From contig NZFC01000025.1 of the NCBI GenBank assembly GCA_002689195.1, forward strand, positions 1 to 7,528: a DNA stretch of 7,528 bases, read 5' to 3'. This DNA comes from Rhodobiaceae bacterium. GTDB taxonomy: Bacteria > Pseudomonadota > Alphaproteobacteria > RS24. Shown here piece by piece: positions 1 through 4,672 of this stretch; position 1 is the first letter of the stretch, and each line of letters starts with the position of its first letter. The notes beneath the pieces are model-generated. The model was given only the letters and a program-made list of their open reading frames with translations. It had not been told where the DNA came from and did not search any database. The translations under genes were made by a program, and so were the position numbers.

Positions 1-51
1 AGTGGCCGACCCGGCCACCGTCCCATGGGCTTCAGCGGCAAGCGAGTCGAG

Positions 52-711
52 TTAATTGAGCCCCGCCGGTGACGCAACAAAAGCCGACGGCAGCGCTTGA
101 GCCGGCGGTTTCAGCTTGCCAGGGCTTTCAATATCGAACCCCCACAGCCGCCCGCCTTGGGTTTCGGCGACATAGACAGTTTTTTCATCAGGGCTCAGGC
201 CGATGCCGTTGGGCGTTTCGATGGGAAACACCATCTGCTCGATATGGCTGCCATCGGGTTTGGCGTAATAGACGGCACCGCGGTCTTTGAGGCGGTCATA
301 GGATTTGCCCAAATCAGTGAACCAGAACCCGCCCGTGCGGTCGAACACAATATCGTTCGGGGCAACAAGGGCATGGTCGTCGCATGTGTCGTAAAGGCGC
401 TCAACCGCGCCGGTTGTCAGGTCAACGCGCTCGATGCGCCCACCGGAATAATCGTCCGGCCGGTCGTGCGGATAGATGCGGCCACCAATCTCGACCCACG
501 AAAACCCGCCATTATTGCAAACATAAACCGCGCCATCCGGCCCGATAGCGGCCCCGTTTGGGCCACCGCCAAGATCAGCCACCACTTCAAGCACACCGGT
601 CGGTGTAACGCGCGACAGCGTGCCACGCGCAATCTCGACCAAAATGACACTGCCATCGGACATGGCAATCGGCCCTTCGGGAAACCGCAGGCCTGAACAA
701 ATTTCTTCCAT
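52..711 (-). CDS. SMP-30/gluconolactonase/LRE-family beta-propeller protein, C-terminally cut short by an in-frame stop
   Basis: Predicted metal-dependent six-bladed beta-propeller hydrolase of the SMP-30/gluconolactonase family, whose members hydrolyse sugar lactones; the substrate here is unknown. Family motifs, in order: FPEGP (residues 10-14, metal ligand Glu12), GGPNG (49-53), APND (117-120, ligand Asn119), WFTD (130-133) and PNGIGLSPDE (167-176, ligand Asn168). The product is 219 aa, against roughly 290-310 for typical members. The TAA at 54-52 is followed in the same frame by LDSLAAEAHGTV, which resembles the conserved (F/Y)DSLAVE..G segment carrying the fourth metal ligand (Asp). The reading frame then stays open to the window edge. 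The gene is thus either a nonsense-mutated pseudogene or contains a sequence error. The ATG overlaps the folA stop (TAATG, 713-709), and the purine-rich stretch GGAAAGAAAGG lies just upstream, so translation is probably coupled to folA. Family is secure; functionality is doubtful. Confidence 0.8.
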   Translation of the reverse strand: MEEICSGLRFPEGPIAMSDGSVILVEIARGTLSRVTPTGVLEVVADLGGGPNGAAIGPDGAVYVCNNGGFSWVEIGGRIYPHDRPDDYSGGRIERVDLTTGAVERLYDTCDDHALVAPNDIVFDRTGGFWFTDLGKSYDRLKDRGAVYYAKPDGSHIEQMVFPIETPNGIGLSPDEKTVYVAETQGGRLWGFDIESPGKLKPPAQALPSAFVASPAGLN

Positions 712-1214
712 TACAAAGCCTTTCTTTCCAGCGTCACGAAACTATAGTCGGCGCTGTCTTTTTCACTGGCGGCGCGAAAGGTCGTCTCTGTCTCCTGCCA
801 AGCGTCAGGGTCTGCCAGCGCAAAATGCGTGTCGCCCGACGGCTCCGCATGCACCCGCGTCAGATGAATGCGCGCGGCTTGGGCTTCGAAAATGCGATAA
901 ATCTCGCCGCCGCCGATAATCATGGCGCGCGGGGCATTGGCGCACAAGGCCAATGCCGCTTCCGGCGAGGGCGCTAGGGCCACTTCCGGCGGCAAAGCAG
1001 GCTCGAAACCCGAAGCCTGGCGCGATAAAACAATGTTTTTGCGGCCCTGCAGCGGGCGCCCAATTGAACTCCATGTCCGGCGACCCATAATCACCGGACA
1101 CCCCATAGTAATCTCTTTGAAATGGGCAAGGTCGCCCGGCAGTCGCCACGGCATGTCGCCCTGATTGCCGATCACCCCGTTTTCGGCAACCGCCACAATC
1201 ATTTCGATTTGCAC
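711..1214 (-). CDS. folA: Dihydrofolate reductase
   Basis: Cytoplasmic enzyme that reduces 7,8-dihydrofolate to tetrahydrofolate with NADPH, restoring the cofactor consumed by ThyA. The 167 aa length is normal for bacterial DHFR. Visible hallmarks: AVAENGVIG (residues 8-16), the MPWRLPGDL active-site segment (21-29) with the catalytic Asp at 28, VIMGRRTW (41-48) and IGRPLQGRKN (51-60) of the NADPH-binding region, and IIGGGEIY (99-106). DTHF (128-131) is the usual late motif. The chosen start is a GTG 5 nt after the thyA stop. It gives a first beta strand of normal length. An ATG at 1202 would remove four residues and remains possible, and neither has a clear Shine-Dalgarno sequence. It is the second gene of a thyA-folA operon and overlaps the next gene by 1 nt. 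Confidence 0.95.
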   Translation of the reverse strand: MQIEMIVAVAENGVIGNQGDMPWRLPGDLAHFKEITMGCPVIMGRRTWSSIGRPLQGRKNIVLSRQASGFEPALPPEVALAPSPEAALALCANAPRAMIIGGGEIYRIFEAQAARIHLTRVHAEPSGDTHFALADPDAWQETETTFRAASEKDSADYSFVTLERKAL

Positions 1215-1219
1215 GGGCG

Positions 1220-2014
1220 CTAAACCGCCACCGGCGCGGAAATATGCGCCTGCGGGTGATAATCCAGCAGCTCGAAATCGTCAAAAACGAAGCCGAAAAT
1301 ATCTTTCTTATCGGGGTTTATCTGCAACCTTGGCAGAGCACCGGGCGTGCGTTCAAGCTGCAAGCGGGTCTGCTCCAAATGGTTCAGATATAAATGCGCG
1401 TCGCCCAGCGTGTGTACGAAATCACCAGCTTCTAGATCGCAAACTTGCGCCAGCATCAGCGTCAGCAGCGCATAAGAGGCAATATTGAACGGCACGCCTA
1501 GAAAAATATCCGCCGAGCGCTGGTAAAGCTGGCACGACAGCTTGCCATCGGCCACATAAAACTGGAACAGGCAATGACATGGCGGCAGCGCCATATCGTC
1601 AACATCTGAAGGGTTCCACGCCGTGACAAGATGACGCCGCGAGTTCGGATTGGCTTTTAGCTGTGCAACCAGTTGCGAGATCTGGTCGATATGGCGGCCA
1701 TCCGGCGTTTGCCAGCTGCGCCATTGGCGGCCATAGACCGGGCCCAAATCGCCGTTTTCATCAGCCCATTCGTTCCAGATGGAAACGCCATTTTCCTTGA
1801 GATAGGCAATATTCGTGTCGCCCGACAAAAACCACAAAAGCTCGTGAATGATTGACTTTAAATGCAGTTTTTTCGTGGTCAGCATCGGAAAGCCCTGCGC
1901 GAGGTCAAACCGCATCTGATGGCCGAAAACAGAGCGCGTGCCGGTGCCCGTCCGGTCGCCGCGCTCCACGCCATCGTCAAGAACGCGCTGGAGAAGGTCA
2001 AGATATTGCCGCAT
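1220..2014 (-). CDS. thyA: Thymidylate synthase (ThyA type)
   Basis: Converts dUMP to dTMP using 5,10-methylene-tetrahydrofolate, which becomes dihydrofolate; this is the de novo dTMP route. The 264 aa length matches E. coli ThyA and key residues fall at the same numbers: Arg21 in DRTGTGT, Arg126-Arg127, the nucleophile Cys146 in ALPPCH, Arg166 in YQRSAD (phosphate binding) and Asn177 in VPFNIASYA. The protein ends APVAV, like the usual APVAI terminus. The start was set at the ATG at 2014 (MRQYLDLLQ), which aligns with the E. coli N-terminus. An upstream GTG at 2068 would add 18 residues that do not resemble the family, and no strong ribosome binding site decides between them. It is the first gene of the minus-strand operon and its promoter must lie in the short region shared with divergent ssrA. 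Confidence 0.97.
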   Translation of the reverse strand: MRQYLDLLQRVLDDGVERGDRTGTGTRSVFGHQMRFDLAQGFPMLTTKKLHLKSIIHELLWFLSGDTNIAYLKENGVSIWNEWADENGDLGPVYGRQWRSWQTPDGRHIDQISQLVAQLKANPNSRRHLVTAWNPSDVDDMALPPCHCLFQFYVADGKLSCQLYQRSADIFLGVPFNIASYALLTLMLAQVCDLEAGDFVHTLGDAHLYLNHLEQTRLQLERTPGALPRLQINPDKKDIFGFVFDDFELLDYHPQAHISAPVAV

Positions 2015-2088
2015 GAGCGCATCATTCACGATTCTGCGTGGGCCACGCAACGGCTTTTGGCGAAACACTATGATTTTACTGTGAAGAA

Positions 2089-2097
2089 TGCTATATA
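2089..2097 (+). promoter_or_regulatory. Candidate extended -10 element of the ssrA promoter
   Basis: TGCTATATA matches an extended -10 (TGn followed by a TATAAT-like hexamer, 2092-2097), about 7 nt before the first stem of the tmRNA acceptor piece. At the 17 nt spacing the -35 position reads TATGAT, a poor match, which an extended -10 could tolerate. Assigned by position and motif only. Confidence 0.35.
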
Positions 2098-2103
2098 TCT
2101 GGC

Positions 2104-2183
2104 GTCGGCTTGCCGACTATGGCGATATACGGGCTTCGTAATAAACCCATCGGACCCGGGGGCAGTACCCGGCGCCTCCACCA
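2104..2183 (+). ncRNA. ssrA: tmRNA acceptor piece (3' tRNA-like half, first in the permuted gene)
   Basis: It ends with an encoded CCA (2181-2183) after discriminator A2180. The T arm is a perfect 5-bp stem, CCGGG (2156-2160) with CCCGG (2168-2172), closing a 7-nt loop GGCAGTA, which replaces the usual TTCRANN. This variant loop is what I recall for alphaproteobacterial two-piece tmRNAs. A short hairpin GTCGGC/GCCGAC (2104-2117) sits at the probable 5' end. About 80 nt is the size expected for the acceptor RNA; the exact 5' end is a guess. Confidence 0.85.
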
Positions 2184-2212
2184 TTCTATTTCCGGTAGAT
2201 TTACCGGCTTTT
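2184..2212 (+). other. Intervening segment of permuted ssrA, excised in two-piece tmRNAs
   Basis: These 29 nt lie between the acceptor CCA and the first base of the coding piece. They contain a perfect 6-bp hairpin, CCGGTA (2192-2197) and TACCGG (2202-2207) with a GATT loop, followed by CTTTT. In permuted tmRNA precursors this loop joins the two halves and is removed during maturation. Removal here is inferred from the family. Confidence 0.75.
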
Positions 2213-2420
2213 GGGGGCGAACCAGGATCGACGAGGGCGTAAAGGTTGTTTCCGTCGCTCGGCATGGCACCCACCGTTATCGGGCCATTTTGATAGTTGC
2301 AAATGACAACTACGCGGAAGTAGCAGTCGCTGCCTAGTCAGCGCCTAAACTTCATTCAAGCCCATCACCGTCGCTGGTGATGGCGGGGTTCGGAAGGCAC
2401 CTGGCAACAGAAGCCTTCCA
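2213..2420 (+). ncRNA. ssrA: tmRNA coding piece (5' acceptor strand, tag message and hairpins)
   Basis: It begins GGGGGCGA, the 5' strand of the acceptor stem, and carries the tag frame at 2299-2337. Downstream are a strong 8-bp hairpin (CCATCACC 2362-2369 with GGTGATGG 2376-2383) and a 7-bp hairpin (GGAAGGC 2392-2398 with GCCTTCC 2413-2419). About 208 nt to the end of the last hairpin fits a coding RNA of normal size. The 3' end is estimated from that hairpin. Confidence 0.8.
2299..2337 (+). other. ssrA: tmRNA tag reading frame, ANDNYAEVAVAA
   Basis: The resume codon GCA at 2299 follows GATAGTT, close to the AATAGTC context before the E. coli resume codon. Twelve codons (ANDNYAEVAVAA) end at TAG (2335-2337). 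With the alanine carried by tmRNA the appended tag is 13 residues. It shares the ANDN start and AVAA end with the Caulobacter tag (AANDNFAEEFAVAA) but is one residue shorter. The start region is the part bound by SspB, and the terminal AA is the part bound by ClpX. The stop codon lies in the loop of a small hairpin. Confidence 0.93.
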
Positions 2421-2431
2421 CTATTTCTTTT
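2392..2431 (+). terminator. 3' hairpin of ssrA with T-rich tail, possible intrinsic terminator or processing element
   Basis: A perfect 7-bp stem, GGAAGGC/GCCTTCC (2392-2398 and 2413-2419), with a 14-nt loop is followed by ACTATTTCTTTT (2420-2431). The stem and interrupted T tract resemble a weak intrinsic terminator, and the stem may also be the last helix of the coding piece. The 14-nt loop is longer than usual for a terminator, so read-through into sspB is possible. Confidence 0.45.
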
Positions 2432-2458
2432 GCCCGGTTCACGGGGCCAGGTTCAGAC

Positions 2459-2968
2459 ATGACAAACACGCTCGACTACCAAACCATGACCCACAATGCC
2501 ATGATGAGCATTGTACGCGACGCGCTGGAAAGCGTGGCGCAAGACGGGTTGCCCGGCGAACATCATTTCTACATCACCTTTGCCCCACAACACCCAAGCG
2601 TTGGCATGCCCGATGATTTGCGCGCGCGCCAAGGCGACGAAATGACGATTGTGCTGCAGCATCAGTTTGAAAATCTGATTATCTCAGACCTCGGTTTTCA
2701 GGTGGATCTGGCGTTTGACGGCATTGAGCAAACCTTGCGTATTCCGTTTACCACCGTGCTCGCCTTCTTCGACCCGTCGGTCGAGTTCGGGCTGCGCTTT
2801 CCTGCCAATCAGGAACAGATGCTGGATGAGGCACCTTCCGCACCGTCAGCATCTGCTGGCTCTTCTGCGGCGGAAAGCGCGTCAGAAGATGAGGCACCGG
2901 ACACACCCGAAGCCGAAGCACCGAAAACCGGCGAGGTCGTCAATCTCGATACGTTTCGCGACAAATAG
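2459..2968 (+). CDS. sspB: SspB, adaptor that delivers ssrA-tagged proteins to ClpXP (alphaproteobacterial type)
   Basis: Cytoplasmic adaptor that binds the N-terminal part of the ssrA tag and tethers substrates to ClpX. The folded domain covers residues 1 to about 117: an N-terminal helical segment, then GLPGEHHFYITF (30-41), EMTIVLQHQFENL (61-73) and FFDPSVEFGLRF (103-114), all strongly typical of the Caulobacter-type SspB family. An Ala/Ser/Pro/Glu-rich, acidic, presumably disordered linker follows (about 119-158). The protein ends VVNLDTFRDK (160-169), the usual ClpX-docking tail. The 169 aa length is normal. The ATG start fits the family N-terminus and has a modest AGG (2450-2452) 6 nt upstream. 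It lies directly downstream of ssrA on the same strand, and no clear promoter of its own was found in 2420-2458, so it may depend on ssrA transcription. fumC follows after 78 nt. Confidence 0.93.
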   Translation: MTNTLDYQTMTHNAMMSIVRDALESVAQDGLPGEHHFYITFAPQHPSVGMPDDLRARQGDEMTIVLQHQFENLIISDLGFQVDLAFDGIEQTLRIPFTTVLAFFDPSVEFGLRFPANQEQMLDEAPSAPSASAGSSAAESASEDEAPDTPEAEAPKTGEVVNLDTFRDK

Positions 2969-2989
2969 CGAAAACAGGCGCGGGGTCGC

Positions 2990-3018
2990 TTGGCGCGCAT
3001 GCCATCTCATGCTAGACC
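2990..3018 (+). promoter_or_regulatory. Candidate promoter of fumC
   Basis: TTGGCG (2990-2995) and TAGACC (3013-3018) are 17 nt apart, and the -10 is preceded by TGC, as in an extended -10. Matches to consensus are partial. The position, 29 nt before the fumC ATG in the sspB-fumC gap, is sensible, but this is motif matching only. Confidence 0.3.
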
Positions 3019-3032
3019 CGAAAAAACAGGTT

Positions 3033-3038
3033 AGGAGG
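3033..3038 (+). promoter_or_regulatory. Ribosome binding site of fumC
   Basis: AGGAGG is a perfect Shine-Dalgarno core with 8 nt to the ATG at 3047, and it fixes that start. A nearer ATG at 3040 is in another frame and too close to the site. It is the only strong ribosome binding site in the window, which suggests high expression of fumC. Confidence 0.85.
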
Positions 3039-3046
3039 CATGCACC

Positions 3047-4438
3047 ATGACAGCGACACGCACGGAAACCGACAGTTTCGGGCCCTTAGACGTACAGGCC
3101 GATAAATACTGGGGTGCCCAGACACAACGCTCGCTCGGCAATTTCAAAATCGGCAATGAAACCATGCCCTTGCCGCTTATTCGCGCGCTGGGCATTGTGA
3201 AAATGGCCGCCGCCAAAGCCAATATGCAGCTTGATAATCTGGACGCCAAAATTGGCGACGCGATTGTGACCGCGGCAACAGAGGTTGCCAATGGCGCGCT
3301 CAATGACCACTTCCCGCTTGCCGTCTGGCAAACCGGGTCGGGCACGCAGTCAAACATGAATGCCAATGAGGTGATTTCCAACCGCGCCATCGAAATGCTG
3401 GGCGGGGAAATGGGCTCCAAAGAACCCGTGCATCCCAATGACCATTGCAATCGCAGCCAGTCGTCCAATGATACATTTCCGACCGCCATGCACATTGCCG
3501 CGGCCGAGGAAGCCGCTGGTCGGCTGGTGCCGGCGCTGGAACATTTGCACGCCGCGCTGTCGGATAAGGCCAGCGCGTGGGGCGACATTGTGAAAATCGG
3601 GCGCACGCATTTGCAAGATGCCACACCGCTGACACTGGGGCAGGAATTTTCCGGCTACGCAACGCAAGTGAAATATGGGCTTGAGCGCATCCGCACCTCC
3701 CTGCCCCGATTGCTGGCGCTGGCGCAAGGCGGCACGGCGGTCGGCACTGGCCTTAACGCCAAGCCCGGATTCGCCGAAGCCTTCGCCGCCGAGGTTGCAG
3801 GCTTCACAGGGCTTGAATTCGTGACGGCGGAAAATAAGTTTGAAGCACTGGCCGCCCATGACGCATTTGTCGAAATGTCGGGCATGGTCAACACGGTCGC
3901 TGTGTCGCTGAACAAAATAGCTAATGATATTCGCCTGCTGGGGTCGGGCCCACGCTCTGGGCTGGGCGAATTGAGCCTGCCGGAAAACGAGCCCGGTTCG
4001 TCGATTATGCCCGGCAAAGTAAACCCAACCCAATGCGAGGCGCTGACCATGGTGTGCGCGCAAGTTATGGGCAATCACACAACGATATCAGTTGCGGGCG
4101 CGCAAGGTCATATGGAGTTGAATGTTTTCAAACCGGTCATAGCCTATAATCTTATCCAGTCGATGCGGCTGATCGGCGATGCGGCTGTAAGTTTCACCGA
4201 TAATTGCGTGGCTGGTATTGAACCGAACACGGCCAATATCACCGCGCTGATGGAACGCTCGCTCATGCTTGTCACGGCGCTGGCACCGAAAATCGGTTAT
4301 GACAATGCTACAATTATTGCCAAGACCGCGCATAAAAACGGCACGACCTTGCGCGAGGAAGCGGTCGGCGGCGGCTATGTCACCGACGCGGAATTTGACG
4401 AGATCGTGCGCCCCGAAGACATGATTGCGCCGAAGTAA
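3047..4438 (+). CDS. fumC: Class II fumarate hydratase (fumarase C)
   Basis: Cytoplasmic tricarboxylic acid cycle enzyme that reversibly hydrates fumarate to L-malate; class II enzymes are iron-independent homotetramers. The 463 aa length is complete and typical. Conserved regions: [14 protein letters not shown] (residues 96-109), [14 protein letters not shown] (139-152), [16 protein letters not shown] (185-200) with catalytic His188, and the superfamily signature [15 protein letters not shown] (317-331) with the catalytic-loop Ser318 and Lys324/Asn326. His188 and Ser318 coincide with the E. coli FumC numbering. [10 protein letters not shown] and the overall similarity place it in fumarase rather than aspartase. 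It lies between sspB and a small ribbon-helix-helix gene 14 nt downstream, with which it is probably co-transcribed. No truncation or missing catalytic residue is seen. Confidence 0.97.
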   Translation: MTATRTETDSFGPLDVQADKYWGAQTQRSLGNFKIGNETMPLPLIRALGIVKMAAAKANMQLDNLDAKIGDAIVTAATEVANGALNDHFPLAVWQTGSGTQSNMNANEVISNRAIEMLGGEMGSKEPVHPNDHCNRSQSSNDTFPTAMHIAAAEEAAGRLVPALEHLHAALSDKASAWGDIVKIGRTHLQDATPLTLGQEFSGYATQVKYGLERIRTSLPRLLALAQGGTAVGTGLNAKPGFAEAFAAEVAGFTGLEFVTAENKFEALAAHDAFVEMSGMVNTVAVSLNKIANDIRLLGSGPRSGLGELSLPENEPGSSIMPGKVNPTQCEALTMVCAQVMGNHTTISVAGAQGHMELNVFKPVIAYNLIQSMRLIGDAAVSFTDNCVAGIEPNTANITALMERSLMLVTALAPKIGYDNATIIAKTAHKNGTTLREEAVGGGYVTDAEFDEIVRPEDMIAPK

Positions 4439-4452
4439 ACTTGCCCGGAACA

Positions 4453-4668
4453 ATGTTGGAAAAGCCGACCAAACGCTCCATGACCATCGCCGGACATGCG
4501 ACCAGCATTTCGCTAGAACCCAGTTTCTGGGCGGCCTTGTCTGACATGGCGGCGGCGCACAATAAGTCGCTGGCCGAAATGATTGGTGACATTGACGCCA
4601 GCCCGCGCGTCGGCAGCCTGACAAGTGCCTTGCGGGTTGCGGTATTGAACTGGGTGCGCGAGGCGTGA
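4453..4668 (+). CDS. Small ribbon-helix-helix domain protein
   Basis: A 71-residue protein whose SMTIAGHATSISLEPSFW segment is typical of the short ribbon-helix-helix proteins (RHH_4-like) of alphaproteobacteria. The ATSISLEPSFWAAL stretch forms the strand and first helix, and SLAEMIGDID and LTSALRVAVLNWV form later helices. Such folds usually bind DNA as dimers, but the target and role of this subfamily are not known to me. The ATG at 4453 was chosen because family members begin a few residues before the (S)xTIAGH motif. A TTG at 4441, 2 nt after the fumC stop, would add MPGT, and an ATG at 4480 would drop the basic N-terminus KPTKRS. The spacing suggests co-transcription with fumC. Its stop is 4 nt from that of the converging large gene. 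Confidence 0.82.
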   Translation: MLEKPTKRSMTIAGHATSISLEPSFWAALSDMAAAHNKSLAEMIGDIDASPRVGSLTSALRVAVLNWVREA

Positions 4669-4672
4669 ACGC

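Larger units (their letters stand above)
2104..2420 (+). ncRNA. ssrA: Transfer-messenger RNA, circularly permuted two-piece alphaproteobacterial type
   Basis: tmRNA rescues ribosomes stalled on broken mRNAs and adds a degradation tag. The gene is permuted: the tRNA-like 3' half (T arm and CCA end, to 2183) comes first, then a spacer hairpin, then the 5' half with the message (from 2213). The two halves form a 7-bp acceptor stem, GGGGGCG (2213-2219) with CGCCTCC (2173-2179). Its third pair is G-U, the alanine identity element. The coding piece starts with the tmRNA-typical ACCAGGATCGACG run (2221-2233). A P2-like helix can form between ACGAGG (2231-2236) and the CTTCGT side at 2134-2139. A hairpin lies before the tag (ATGGC 2264-2268 with GCCAT 2284-2288), one at its end (2328-2332 with 2339-2343), and two more after it (2362-2383 and 2392-2419). 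Mature ends other than the CCA and 2213 are estimates. Processing of the spacer is inferred from known alphaproteobacterial tmRNAs. Confidence 0.93.

Noticed and set aside
97..696. 199-residue plus-strand ORF opposite the SMP-30 gene
   Set aside because: It is antisense to a gene with clear family motifs, has no recognisable domain, and is the kind of shadow frame common in GC-rich DNA.
2015..2068. An 18-residue N-terminal extension of ThyA from a GTG at 2068
   Set aside because: The ATG at 2014 gives exactly 264 residues with catalytic residues at E. coli numbers. The extension is unlike the family and would run into the ssrA promoter region.
2068..2337. Short ORFs on both strands across the tmRNA (2068-2274 minus, 2110-2337 plus)
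   Set aside because: They lie over a well-supported structural RNA. The plus-strand frame ends with the tag only because it shares the tag reading frame.
2982..3020. GGGTC/GACCC hairpin after sspB as a terminator
   Set aside because: Only 5 pairs with a loop of nearly 30 nt, followed by an A run rather than T on the sspB strand. It is not a credible intrinsic terminator for sspB.
3350..4078. 242-residue minus-strand ORF inside fumC
   Set aside because: fumC is complete with all signatures and a perfect ribosome binding site. The antisense frame is His/Arg/Gln-rich and unlike a real protein.
4441..4452. TTG start of the ribbon-helix-helix gene immediately after the fumC stop
   Set aside because: An ATG 12 nt downstream fits the family N-terminus better and needs no rare start codon. 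The TTG cannot be excluded completely.
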